A DNA stretch of 64,000 nucleotides from contig JANEZZ010001951.1 in NCBI GenBank assembly GCA_026122225.1, positions 310,001 to 374,000 on the forward strand, read 5' to 3'. Below the pieces are notes generated by a model that was not told the DNA's origin, did no database searches, and saw nothing but the letters and a program-made list of their open reading frames with translations. How positions within the stretch are numbered: the first letter of the stretch is position 1; the number at the start of each line of letters is the position of its first letter. Shown piece by piece: positions 1 through 13,500 of the stretch. This DNA is from Heloderma charlesbogerti (lineage: Eukaryota; Chordata; Lepidosauria; Squamata; Helodermatidae). Position numbers and translations under genes: made by a program.

Positions 1-3000
1 GCTAAAAGATATGACGCCGGAAGATGAGACCCTCAGGTCGGAAGGTGTCCAATATACTACTGGGGAAGAGCAGAGGGTATTTCCAAGTAGCGCCAGAAAG
101 AATGAAGCGGCTGGGCCAAAGCCGAAAGGACACTCAGCTGTGGATGTGTCTGGTGGGGAAAAGAAAACCCGATGCTGTAAAGAACAATATTGTTTAGGAA
201 CCTGGAATGTCAGATCAATGAATCAAGGTAAGCTGGAGGTGGTCAAACATGAGATGGCAAGATTGAACATCGACATCTTGGGAATCAGCGAACTAAAATG
301 GACAGGCATGGGCGAATTTAATTCAGGTGACCATCATATCTACTATTGTCGGCAAGAATCCCTTAGAAGAAATGGAGTAGCACTCATAGTCAACAAACGG
401 GTGGGAAAAGCAGTACTGGGGTACAATCTCAAAAACGATAGAATGATCTCAGTACGAATCCAAGGCAAACCATTCAACATCACAGTAATTCAAGTCTATA
501 CCCCAACCACTGATGCCGAAGAAGCTGAGGTTGATCGATTCTATGAAGACCTACAACACCCTCTAGAACTAACACCAAAAAAATATGTCCTCTTCATCAT
601 AGGGGATTGGAATGCTAAAGTAGGAAGTCAAGAAATCACCGGGATAACAGGAAGGAATGGCCTTGGTGTACAAAATGAAGCAGGACAAAAGCTAATAGAG
701 TTTTGCCAAGAGAACACGCTGATCATAGCAAACACTCTTTTCCAGCAGCACAAGAAACGACTCTACACATGGACATCACCAGATGGTCAATATCGAAATC
801 AGATTGATTATGTCCTTTGCAGCCAAAGATGGAGAAGCTCCATACAGTCAGTAAAAACAAGACCTGGAGCTGACTGTGGCTCAGATCATGAGCTGCTTCT
901 TGCAAAATTTTGGCTTAAATTGAAGAATGAAGGGAAAACCACTAAACCATTCAGATATGACCTAAATCATATCCCTTCTGAATATACAGTGGAGGTGAGG
1001 AATAGATTTCAGGGATTAGACCTGATAGACAGAGTGCCTGAGGAACTATGGATGGAGGTCCATAACATTGTTCAGGAGGCAGCAAGGAGGTCCGTAACAT
1101 TGTTCAGGAGGCAGCAACTCAATCCATCCCAAAGAAAAAGAAATGCAAGAAAGCCAAGTGGCTGTCTGATGAGGCTTTACAAGTAGCTGAGGAAAGAATG
1201 GAAGCAAAAAGCAAGGGAGAAAGGGGAAGATATATCCAACTGAATGCAGAGTTCCAGAGAATAGCAAGGAGAGACAAGAAGGCCTTCTTAAATGAACAAT
1301 GCAAAGAAATTGAGGAAAACAACAGAATGGGAAAGACTAGAGATCTCTTCAAGAAAATTGGAGATCTCAAGGCAATGTTTTGTGCAAAGATGGGCATGAT
1401 AAAGGACAAAGAAGGCAGGGACCTAACAGAAGCAGATGAGATTAAGAAGAGGTGGAAAGAATACACAGAAGAACTATACAGGAAAGATCTTAATGTCCCT
1501 GATAGCCATGATAGTGCGGTCACTGAACTTGAGCCGGACATCCTCGAGAGTGAAGTCAAGTGGGCCTTAGGAAGCATTAGTAACAACAAAGCTAGCGGAG
1601 ATGACAGTATTCCAGCTGAGATATTTAAAATCCTAAAAGATAATGCTGTTAAAGTGCTGCATTCAATATGCCAACACATTTGGAACACTCAACAGTGGCC
1701 GCAAGACTGGAAAAGGTCAGTTTACATTCCAGTTCCAAAGAGGGGCAATGCCAAAGAGTGTTCAAACTACCGCGCAATTGCGCTCATTTCACATGCCAGC
1801 AAGGTGATGCTCAAAATCCTACAAGCTAGGCTTCAGCAGTATGCGAACCAAGAACTACCGGAAGTACAAGCTGGGTTTCGAAGAGGCAGAGGAACTAGAG
1901 ATCAAATCGCCAACATTTGCTGGATCATGGAGAAAGCAAGAGAATTCCAGAAAAACGTCTATTTCTGCTTCATTGACTACGCTAAAGCCTTTGATTGTGT
2001 GGATCACAACAAACTGTGGCAAATTCTTAAAGTGATGGGAGTACCAGACCACCTTACCTGTCTCCTGAGAAACCTGTACGAGGGTCAAGAAGCAACAGCA
2101 AGAACCAGAGATGGAACAACCGATTGGTTCAAAATTGGGAAAGGAGTACGACAAGGCTGCATATTGTCACCCTGCTTATTTAACTTATATGCAGAGTACA
2201 TCATGAGAAATGCCGGGTTGGATGAATCAAAGGTCGGAATTAAGATTGCTGGGAGAATTATCAACAACCTCCGATATGCAGACGATACCACCCTAATGGC
2301 AGAAAGCGAAGAGGATCTCAAGAGCCTCTTGTTGAGGGTGAAAGAGGAGAGTGCAAAAGCTGGTTTGAAATTCAACATTAAGAAAACTAAGATCATGGCA
2401 TCTGGCCCATCACTTCCTGGCATATAGAAGGGGAAGAAATGGAAGCAGTGACAGATTTTACTTTCTTGGGCTCCAAGATCACCGCAGACGGTGACTATAT
2501 CCATGAAATTAAAAGACGCTTGCTCCTTGGGAGGAAAGCTATGGCAAACCTAGACAGCATAGTAAGAAGCAGAGACATCACCTTGCCGACAAAGGTCCGT
2601 CTAATCAAAGCTATGGTTTTCCCAGTAGTAATGTATGGCTGTGAGAGCTGGACTATAAGGAAGGCTGAGCGCCGAATAATTGATGCTTTCGAACTGTGGT
2701 GCTGGAGAAGACTCTTACGAGTTCCCTGGACTGCAAGGAGGTCCAATCAGTCAATCCTAAAGGAAATCAACCCTGAGTGCTCATTGGAAGGACAGATACT
2801 GAAGCTGAAACTCAAATATTTTGGCCACCTAATGCGAAGAGAAAACTCTCTGGAAAAGACCCTGATGCTGGGAAAGACTGAAGGCTAAAGGAGAAGGGGA
2901 CGGCAGAGGATGAGATGGCTAGATAGCATCACCGATGCAATGAATATGAACTTGAGCACGCTCCGGGAGAGAGCGCAGGACAGGAAGGCCTGGCGTGCTA

Positions 3001-3064
3001 TGGTCCATGGGGTCACGAAGAGTCGGACACGACTGAATGACTGAACAACAACAACAACAACAAC
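1..3064 (+). mobile_element. BovB (RTE-clade) LINE, copy 1, 5' end outside window
   Basis: A nearly complete BovB non-LTR retrotransposon. The start of the window matches the point in the full-length copy at 23862-29730 just downstream of its 5' leader, so only about 200 bases are missing on the left. It has an apurinic-type endonuclease region, a reverse transcriptase region and the typical BovB 3' end (the segment around 3000-3045 followed by a CAA-repeat tail to 3064). The element lies in AFDN intron sequence on the same strand as the gene. Target-site duplication cannot be tested because the left flank is outside the window. The coding region is broken (separate entry), so this copy is dead. 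Confidence 0.93.
11..2888 (+). pseudogene. BovB endonuclease/reverse transcriptase remnant, frameshifted
   Basis: The first open segment (11-1186) carries the endonuclease, with WNVRSM near its start, a GDWNAKVG motif near 602 and the catalytic-type SDH near 882. The second segment (1198-2427) carries the reverse transcriptase with FIDYAKAFD (motif A), a RQGCILSPCLFN segment and an intact YADD catalytic box at 2275-2286. The third (2439-2888) is the C-terminal part with CESWT and the RRLLRVPWTARRSN stretch. Three lesions separate them: a 32-bp tandem duplication near 1055-1118 (frameshift), a 1-base loss near 2405 relative to the other copy (frameshift), and a stop at 2886-2888 where the other copy has lysine. 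Such elements nick target DNA and copy their RNA in place in the nucleus. Confidence 0.9.
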
Positions 3065-4387
3065 TTCTTACCTCCCCGTGGGCCAAGTGCTGGGTGCTCT
3101 GTCCACCAGGTGGCAGGTTATTTTGAAGGAAGATTCAGCAGATGGCTGGTCTATCAGGCAATTCTGTTGATATTTACCTCTGTAGAATCACAGATTCCAA
3201 GCTGTCCTACTTTAGTTTAATTTAAGCTATTTTCCTTGCTTTCAGGCTAGGCTGAAATGAAGAAAGAAATTGAGAATTTTGTAGGGCTCAGTTGGTTCTC
3301 ATCTATGGTTCCTGATGGTTGTGGAGAGTCAGAGCCAGCATTATCACAGCTGTGTGCTGTCTTCCTTTCCCATGTCTAGAAGTTAGAAGAGAGGACCCTG
3401 CTGGCTGAGTCCTTGGTTTTTAGGCCCTGGTGCCTTTTGGGAAGATCTTCATCAGTTAGATGCTGGAGGAGAAGGGGTGTCTTGGGGTTTAGCTTCAGAG
3501 GCTTTAGCCCTGAAGTTTGGCATTGCCATCTTTTCCTCGATGTAATTTCCCTGATGATTGGAGGTGGGCGATATTGTGTGGGGCAACCATGTTCCTGAGA
3601 GATGCATGAGTGAGTTGGCCCTTGTGGGTGGAAGGAGGTACAGCCTGAGTTGTGTAGCTGTTTTAAGATCTGTGTAGGGACTTTTATTTGTACCTTGAGC
3701 CACTGGGACTTCAAACTGCAGCCTCTAGAACTAAGTCATGTGCTGTTGGGATCTTGGGTTGTTGCTAGGCCATGCACTACTAGCCCTCTTACATTTTTTA
3801 CTACCACCACTCCCCTTTTATGAGTTGGTCTCAGAGTTCAGGGGTTCCTTCATTGGTTGGGAAGGAGCTATGACCTAGGTGATTCTCATTCAGAGACCCT
3901 AGTCAACTAATTGTCTTGCAGCTGAGGTTATATATTGCTGGGTCAGTAATAATTGGCTTTAGGGAAGAAGTGGGAGGCCCAGCCTCTGGCTGAATTTCTC
4001 TTCAAAGAACCTGCCTCCTAGTGGAAGGAGGAGACAGTATCCATGTCAGGACTACCATTTGGCAAACACATAGACCAAATTCCCAATTTTCTTTCCTTCA
4101 CCACTAAAGAAACCTACAACCAAGTCTCATTCATTTAGAATTAGGGGAATGGCTGCCAGTTCAGATTCCAGGTTCAAGACAGCTTTGAATCCAAGCAATG
4201 ATCATTTTTGAAATTGAGTGTTGTTTGATGTCATGAAGTGTGGTTTCTTGTATGTTCTGTGCTTTTTGTGCCCTTGCAAATGGAGAAGGTCAGGGGAGGA
4301 TTTGGAAATCAGGGTTCCCTACCCTATTCCATTTTAATCCAAAATAAATTATTTTTGTTTTTCTCATTTCTCTCTATTTTTGTGCAG
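3065..4387 (+). other. AFDN intron sequence, no gene seen
   Basis: Unique-looking AT-rich DNA between the BovB tail and the first visible AFDN exon. Open frames here are short, have no recognisable domain and overlap one another on both strands. The last ~50 bases are a polypyrimidine tract leading to the acceptor AG at 4386-4387. Confidence 0.6.
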
Positions 4388-4582
4388 TTTCAGACCGCCG
4401 TGGCTCAGGTAAACCCCGACCGAAGAGTGAAGGTTTTGAGCTATATAACAACTCTGCTCAGAATGGATCACCTGAGAGCCCTCAGCTGCCTTGGACAGAA
4501 TATACAGAACCAAAGAAGTTGCCAGGGGATGACAGACTGATGAAGAATCGAGCTGATCACCGATCTAGTCCCAATGTAGCAA
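4388..4582 (+). CDS. AFDN: AFDN coding exon a
   Basis: Acceptor AG at 4386-4387 after a pyrimidine-rich tract; donor GTAAGC at 4583. The exon opens with two bases of a split codon and closes with one base of a split Asn codon completed at 4840. It encodes KPRPKSEGFELYNN and later KKLPGDDRLMKNRADHRSS, both diagnostic of afadin downstream of the PDZ domain. A second AG at 4392-4393 could serve as a minor acceptor. Confidence 0.92.
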
Positions 4583-7500
4583 GTAAGCAAGAGATTGTTC
4601 AAAATTGTTTGCATGAAACACATTTCTATACAGGGCTGAATTATACTTGGAAATAAGCCTAAAGGATAAGATACAAAATTTGATAGCTACGAAATAAATG
4701 ATATAAGAAACAAAAGATATTATTAAAGAGGGGCAAATAAGACTATGAGACTTGTTATTTACCTCCGTTTGTAGATATCATTTTTGTAAGCTAAGAAAGT
4801 TTTGTACGCTAAGAAACAATGCTTCTCATTTCTCAACAGATCAGCCTCCAAGTCCTGGGCCCAAGAACGCTTACACGGTTGGAGCTACTAACAAGATAAC
4901 ATCCGTGTCTACTGGAAATCTTTGTACAGAGGTTAGAAAGGGAAAACAAAAAACGTTATCTATAAATATTTGTTAAAGATGTGTGGCATTTTTTAATAGG
5001 TACAAATCCATACATTTCTATATTTATACAGGAACAGATACTCCCACCCAGACCTGAAGAATATCCTATCCCAACACAAACTTACACCAGAGAGTATTTC
5101 ACATTCCCAGCCTCCAAGTCTCAGGATCGAATGGGTCCTGCCCAGAATCAGTGGTCAAGTTATGAAGAGAAACCCCAAGTTCCAGCAGAAAGTAATCATT
5201 ATATCAGTTCTGCAATGCAGGTTAGACATAATTTGCTTTAACCAAACTATAGGATTGTGGCATGGGAAAATAATCATGAAAATAACCATGAAAATAATCT
5301 TAGCATTAGTACCTGATACAGCTGCTATTAATCTAGAAAGCAAATTTAATATTTGTTTAGCTTTTAAATTAGAAATTAAAGCGACACAGTATTATCTAAA
5401 TTGCTATGAAGAAACATCCATGCTTACTGGCACCTTGCTTGAAAAGCTGACAGTATGTATTTAGCAATGGTATTTGAAATATAGGAATAATCTGTCTAAT
5501 AAAAAACACATTGGGAACTTCTCTCTTTTCTGAAAGGACTGCTTCTTAAGAGTGGTATAAGTGCAGTCTTGTATTAGAAGACTGCATTAACTATTGTCAA
5601 ACCATAAAATGCCTGTTTTAGCTGTGTTTGCTTTTAAATACCCAAGTCATTAGCAATCTGTTAGCTGCATTTTCACAGTGCATCTGACACAAGTTGCTTT
5701 GTTTTCAGTGCTTCTGGACTAATAGAGCATAAGAAATGCTTTCATTCCAAACAAGGCATTCTTTCTAGGTCATGATTAAGGTCATTGATAGAGAAGCACA
5801 GAATAAGTTGTCTTTGTTCATAGTTGCCAGCTACATTTCTTTTGCATCTGCTCAATTTTGTGTCTAAAATAAAATTGCAGAAGTGCACTAAAGAAGCTTG
5901 AGTTAAAGTTAAAATCTATGAATAAGATTAGAATTTTTCAGGTATGTGGTACCTTACTATCAAATGGTAATGCTCTGCTGTGCTGTGGTTGTATTTTGCA
6001 CTTAGTGCTGCAAATCGTCATAGTGATCTAAGAGAATAAACTAATGAAAGCATGGCATGCATACCTATGAAGATAGAACATTTCACTGGGAATGTTGTGA
6101 TCAGATCAGTTCCTTCCCTATATAATTCTCATCATTTTGGGAGGAAATAAAAGCAATAGGAGTGGGAAAATAAACCAAGGTGAACCGATGGTTCCACTTC
6201 CTCTGCACTTCTTAGGTTTAATTGTGATTATAATAGAAGCTTGCTGCAGCTGTTGGAGGTGGGACTAGAGAAATTTTGTATGCTTCAGTTACTCTTGTAA
6301 GCTGCTAGCCCTAAATATTTATGTGGGAGCAGTTTTCAGAGGTGGTGGGAGCATTGTTCTAAGATGTGTGAGAATGGGTGTGCAGCATGAATTCTGTTCC
6401 TGTTTATCCTTCTCCCAACATAGTTTCATAATCCTGTATCAAAGCTTTCAGACTTTTAGAGCTTGCATAATTTGTTTAGAATGAAAGGCTGCATGCAAGA
6501 CTTTGAAGTGTTACAACAGGATGCTTATGAAAGTGTTGATTTTAAGGAAAAGTGAGTAATGATTGCATCATCATAGAATATTAATAACATGTCATTCAGT
6601 ATTTTTTGCTGTACATGAATATTAAGATGTGAATTCTAACAGTAATTTTCTTTCTTCAAGCGCGTAACTCGTTCTCAGGAGGAACTACGGGATGATAAAG
6701 TTTATCAGCCAGAAAGGAATCGATTAGAGGTTGTCATACGAAAGGATGTGGAATATATTGATCGAAAATCAGATAGTGATCCATGGATGAATTCTTCTGT
6801 GGATTCTAGCACATCAAGCCAGGAGCATCTAAACCATTCTTCTAAATCCATTCTGCCTGGTTCTTCTTTAACCAAAAGCGGACCTGGACGTTGGAAAACT
6901 CCTATTGTCCCTCAGCCAATATCACTGGCAACTTCCCAGTCCACCAGAACAGACCTTCCTCCCCCTCCCCCTCCCCCACCAGTGCACTATGCAGCTGACT
7001 TTGATGGACTGCAAATGGATTTGCCTCTGCCACCTCCACCTCCACCTCCAAACCAGTTGGGGCCACAGTCATCATCTCAGGTTGCTGCTGCAGAGCGCAA
7101 AAAGAGAGAAGAGCATCAAAGGTGGTATGAAAAAGAAAAAGCACGTTTGGAGGAAGAACGAGACAGGAAACGTCGGGAGCAGGAAAGAAAACTGGGACAA
7201 ATGCGTGCTCAGCCACTAATTCCTGCTCAATCCCTACTTCCTCCTGTTTCAGTTCAGCAGGTGAAACCAGAAAAGCCTTCAACATTGCAGAGGTCCCAGG
7301 AAACAGTCATTAGAGAATTGCAGCCCCAACAACAACCCCGAACCATTGAGCGAAGAGACCTGCAGTACATCACTATAAGCAAAGAAGAGCTGTCTTCTAG
7401 TGATAGCCTGTCTCCTGACCCTTGGAAACGAGATGCCAAGGAGAAGCTGGAGAAGCAGCAGCAGATGCACATTGTGGATATGCTGAGCAAAGAGATTCAG

Positions 7501-10500
7501 GAACTTCAGAACAAGCCAGATAGAACAGCTGAAGAGAATGACCGCCTGCGCAAACTCATGCTGGAGTGGCAATTCCAGAAACGACTCCAAGAGTCAAAGC
7601 AAAAAGATGAGGATGAGGATGATGAAGAAGATGATGATATCGATACTATGCTGATTATGCAGCGACTGGAAGCTGAGAGAAGAGCAAGGGTAAAATGAGA
7701 TGATCTGAATCACACATTTTGTGTGCTTAAAATTTCTGCGTGTTAGCGTAAATAAAACTTAGTTACCACTACAGGATAAAGGAGGACTGGACTTTCTTAA
7801 TGTCCCTGTCTTTCATTGTTTATAATTAAGTTTGGCCTTATCTATCCTGATTTGTCTAATTAAGTGGTGTATTAGAAGCTACTAACTGAAATGGTTAAAC
7901 TGGAGATTAGCCCTCTTTCGAGGCCCCTTTCCTCAGGAAAAAAGTGAGTGTGGAAATGGAAGGGAAGATTAAACATCCAATATAATTATTTTATAATATA
8001 TGAGATGATGCTGGTGAACATAGATAATATACAGACGTGGTTGTCTGTATATGATGCATACATACATAGCTGTCCAAAAGGGCAAAAAGGACAGTTATCC
8101 TTGATACTTAAAAAGAAGTAAGTTTAGAAGTAAATCTAGCTTTAATTCTTAATTTTTGTACATTTATGAAGCCCATGCCCCTGAAAGTTGTTAGTTCATC
8201 TGTCAGACGTACATAACATATTCTGGGTTTTTCATTCCAAAAGAGTTATGATTTTTGCCTTCATCAAGGAAACAGCTCTATGTCATTCTTAAGAGAAAGT
8301 TTACCAATCTCAGAAACTGATTACAAATTCACACATGCAGAATTAGAGTCTAAACTAGCTGGTTTAGATTAAGGACTGTATCCTTAACACTCATGAATGG
8401 TCAGATTAGGGCAGTATTTGATTTCAAGATTTGGCAATAATTATTTTGATATATATATATACATATATATATGTATGTAGAAAAATTAATCACAACAGAA
8501 AAATAACTAAAAATACAGCAATGCTTTCAGTGGGGAAATGCATAAAAAGGTAGACTCGGAAAGCAAATGTTTTTCATAGTTGCAATATATATATTGCAAC
8601 TTAAACTGATTAATCAAAGCCTAAATATGTCCTTGACAGATTAATTAGACTGTATCCCATTGTTGTCACACAACTTTTAAACTACATAAATAAAAATGTT
8701 CATTAATAGATGATTTAAAATTAAGCCTTCACCTTTAGTCTAGTGCTTTAATCTTACTTTCAAATCTGCATCCTATTATTTGTTAGATGGTCATCTCTGT
8801 TGCATAATCTGCTAAATCCTTCTTTTCCAATAGAGTTGCTAAATTCACATTTTGTACATGTATTGCACAGTTTTAGAACTGTAGCAGGCCTTCCCCCCTA
8901 GTAAGAATAAAGTATTGAAATGAAGTAACCAATTAGCTACTTTTTCATGATATACCATTACCTTGACATTGATTTTTATCCACATATAGATGGACTATGT
9001 GTGGTATCTTCAAGGATGCCATTTACAGAAATAACCTGTTTTGTAAAAAAAATAAAAATAAATCTTCCTGATTTATTTAGATATTCACTAACTTTACATT
9101 AAGGTATCAAACACTGTGTTTTCCCCCTTTGAATCCAGCTGTAGTAACAAATCAAAGGAAAATGCTTTTGGCATAGTGCAGCTCTAAATTTATCCTTATT
9201 TTCACTGTGCATCTTTCTTTTTCCTTCTCTTATTATATGCAGCAGACTGCTATGCCAGCAATCTCTGTTCTAGATTTGGTATGTTCTTATTCCTTTCTCT
9301 TCAATGCCTTTTTCTTACTGCTTTTTTTCTTTTTCTTTTTTCTTTTTTAATTAATAATCCAATATGCATCTTTTGAGTGCTTCAAGGCAGGGTGTAATGT
9401 ATTAAACTAGTTGCAAGTGACCACACAACTGTTGCTGGAGGTACGTTCCTAGCTCTTTTTTTCTCCTACCTTTCTTCTTTAAATGTTGTGTTCTGTTTGC
9501 ATCTTTGAATTGTTTGCAGCTGTGACCTACCATAGTTAAATGAACTGTATAATCATTAAAAAAAAATCTTAGCAATTTGAAAATATTATATGTGGGTGAG
9601 ACTTCATAGTTCTCTTCCTTTTTTGTTGTAACTCTCTTTCCCGCTAAACCATATATCTTAATATATTCTAACCATTCCAGTATCCATCTTTTAAATTATT
9701 TATCTTCTGTTCTCATGATGTATTTACATAGTTTGGCAGTCACATTAATTGTCTAGCAACAATTTGTTTTTAACAATTCACTTCTTTAAATGCAACCTCT
9801 AAACTACAATTTTTGAACTCATTTATAGATATTCTAAATATCTAAACAAAAATAATTCCTTCCTTACACAGCCAGGTTGCTGCATTACACTAATATACCA
9901 GTAGAACAATATAGCATTAAGCTAACGGCATCAAAATATATGAAGAACAGTGCATCTTTGTAATCTTTTCATGATGTATGTATAAGTACTATATGAGACA
10001 AAAACAAGGTTCATTATACTCTGTTCACCTGATCATTTCTCACTTCCTTTAACCTTTTTAGAAACATACTTGGGGTTTGTCCTATGACGTAGGTCTTAAA
10101 GGAGTCATGATCTGGTTGATACATTGCAATTTAACGCTTCCCCTCCCCAGCATATTTTTCTCAAATAATAACAATCAGTGATTGGACATTAAAATCAACT
10201 CCCAAACTATAGATGTTTTCTGTCTCTCTTTCCAGATTTTGGACACAATCAAACCTAAGTTATATCCCATTGATTTCAAGATTTAAGCATCTGCTTAACT
10301 GTTCTTGTTGAAAGCAGTAGAAGTAAAAGTGCTTAACTTTGGCTGGATCATGATCACTAAAAGGATATCAGATGCAATTATAGTTAAATATTCTGTATTC
10401 CCCCCCCTAATTTTTTATTAAGCATTTTTTCCTATAGAATATGTTTATTAAGATTTTTTCCTATAGAACACCACTTGGTGCAATTGTTTGGTATTAACAA

Positions 10501-13500
10501 TTTGAGCACTTTTAAGCAGTGTGGGACACAGTCCAGTAGTTCTCCTTTATTCTTTCATGACATTTTCTGCACAGGTTTTAAAAACAGACAAAATCTATAT
10601 TTTTTACTGGCAGTTTCTGAAATTGTTTATCTTCCATAAAGTCTTCTAATGGTATAAGATGATATGTTGCGTAGAAATAGGTCTTCCTTAAAAGTGAGGA
10701 AATACATAATTACACTCTATGGGGTGGGCATCCATGATTTTTTTCCTCTTAAGATGACTACAAAAGGTTCCTTCACTATAGAAATACTTATGCAACTTCT
10801 GCATGAGAAGAATCACAGGCACTAGTGCTTGGGCAATATAAATAGCTACTTGCCTGGACTTGTTAACAACACCAGATCAATACTAGTGCCTTTTTTTTTT
10901 TTTTTACCCAATGGGAGGGGAAAATTGTCCTCCTAATCAGGAGTTTGCATGTCTCCCCACCAGAACAGAGGCAAAATATCTAGTTTGGGCTATTACAGAA
11001 ATGTGATAGAACAGGAAGCAAATGCAAACTACCTATGTTACCTTTGCAGATGTCTGTAGCCAATCTAAGGCTGTGGACATCTGAAACATGCGTATTCTTT
11101 ATGGGAAAAAAGTAAACTTCCTTTATGCATTTCTTGTCTCTATGTAAAAAAAAGAAAATTCTTTTCAAAGTATATTTTCTAGAGTTTGAACAGGAAAACT
11201 TAAATCCTCACTAGATGTTTCTTTTCAACAGTATCAATGTAACAGTTGTGCTGGGAATTTTTCCTTTAAATTGAGAATTCCATTTCTATTCTGAGGAAGA
11301 TTATTCTGGTTTTATTTGGGGGAAAATTGAAGACAGATCTTTGTTAGCTACAGGATGAAGAGCGTAGGCGGCAGCAGCAGTTGGAAGAGATGCGTAAACG
11401 GGAAGCAGAAGACAGGGCCAGGCAAGAAGAAGAGCGCCGGCGCCAAGAGGAGGAGCGGACAAAGAGAGAGGCTGAGCAAAAGGTGGCGATAGTCCTCTGA
11501 ATGGAGCAAGGAGATCTGGTTTGCTTTATCTAATTAGAAAGTTGGTTTTATGAATGGGCGATGAAAGACACCAGAGTAATGTTAGTAGTGTTGTGCTGAT
11601 GTTGAGCAGGCTTTGCCTGTGTGGACACAAACCTTGAGTTGTTGTTGGCGTGACTTGCTACTTTCATAGCAATTAGCTTGTCCTAGATGCTGTACACTAG
11701 CTCAAGTGAATAAACAGACCCTGTGTGTAGGCTTACAACGTAATAAAAGGCAAAAGGTGTAGAGAGAGGGGAAATGTAAGACAAGAAAACAGTATGATTA
11801 TCAGATATGAGGCACAAGGAAAGAAAGTCAAAATGAAATTTAATCCAAGAAGTAAGAATAGAAGAATGAAATTATGAACAAAAAATCAAGATGGAAAATA
11901 AGAGAAAGGATAATAGAATCTTTAAAAGCCGTTTAAAGCAGGGAAGAGAAGAAATTAGGCAAATGTTTGTAGTAGGAGAATTTCATGCATGTGGTAGTGC
12001 AGCAGAAGAAAAGGAGCACAATTAGGTAATGGTACTAAACAGGAGGTTTAACAAGGGGATTAGATTAGATAAGTGAAGTGGATGAGGAGAATGGAGACAG
12101 AGAGAAAAGTCTACATACATAGGAAGTGGCAAGACCATGAAGATATTTGAAGATAAGGGCAGGTATACTGCAGGGGGGAACTTAATATGAAATAGTAAAG
12201 GAACCCAAATGAAGACACTGGCCACTTTGGGATGTCACAGTAGGCAAGAACGTCTTAAAATTCTGACTTACCGTGAATGAGCAAATATGCTAGTGCATGC
12301 TGCTCTGCGTGATTGCTCTGTCTTGGCTCCTCTTGCCAGTGGGAGTGGCTGAACAAGTCAGGGACTCTCAGTCTGTGGTTTGTTTAGTGTGACATCCAAG
12401 CTGGGAACTCTGGCTTGTTGCTCTCCTAACAAGCCAGAATCATAAGCCAGGGTTTGTTCTTCACTTGTCTCTGGGTTTGTTTGTTATGTTTTTAACCGCC
12501 CCAATAACAAGTGTTCTCTGGGTGGATTACAAACAGTTAATAATCAAATACAATACAAATAGTTTAAATAATAAGATATACTACAAAGCGACAAACAGCA
12601 CAGGAATCGATCAATATAAAAATATATATGAACAGCCATAAAAATCTAAAAAACAAATTTTCTAAAATGCCTGGGGGGGAAGGGGTTTTCGCTGGCACCG
12701 AAAAGGTAACAATATTAGATGCCAGGTGAACCTTCTTGGGAGGGCATTCCATAAATGGGGCACCACAGCTGAGAAGGCCCTTCCTCTTCTAGCAACCCTC
12801 CTAACTTATTTCAGCGAGGGCACTTGGAGGAAGGTCTCCAAAGATGACCTAAGTGTCCAAACAGGTATATATGGGAGGAGATGTTCCGTTAGATACTCTG
12901 GTCCCAAGCTGTTTAGGGCTTTAAAGTTCAATACCAACACTTTGAATTGGGCTCAGAAATGGGCTGGAGACCAGTGCAGCTGATGAAGCACTGGCATCAT
13001 ATGATCATATGGCCAGTCCCATTTAGTAACCTAGCAGCTCTATTTTGAACTACCTGGCGTTTCTGAGCCATCTTCAAATGTAGCCCCTCATACCAGCCCC
13101 TCATTGCAGTAATCCAAACTGGAGGATTACCAGTAGATAACTGTCACGGGCCATCTCTGTACACATAGGGTCACAGCTGGTATATCAACCTAAGCTGATA
13201 AAAGGCACTCATCACCACTGAGGACACCTGTGCCTCAAGTAACAATGATGGATCCAGGAGCACCCCCCAAGCTGCATACCTGATATTTCAGGGAGAGTGC
13301 AACCCCCTCCAGAATAAATCAAACAACTGGGCATACAAACCACCCATTATAGTACCTCTGTCTTGCCTGGATTGAGCTTCAGTTTATTGGCCTTCATCCA
13401 GTCCATTACTCTGCTCTGGTAATTCAGGACATATACTGCCTCACCTGGACAGGAGAGCAACAAGCCAGAATTCCTGGTTTGGAAGTTACACTAAGCAAAC

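Larger units (their letters stand above)
7690..11347 (+). other. AFDN intron containing one candidate microexon
   Basis: AT-rich intron with no gene apart from the 36-nt candidate exon at 9243-9278. It holds short simple-sequence tracts (TA-rich 8452-8474), a perfect 24-bp palindrome at 8578-8601, and a short near-duplicate around 10430-10468. No clear transposon was recognised. Confidence 0.6.

Noticed and set aside
1119..1688. 189-codon minus-strand open frame
   Set aside because: Antisense shadow of BovB copy 1.
12726..12983. 85-codon + strand open frame
   Set aside because: Antisense to an L2-like LINE fragment; shadow frame.
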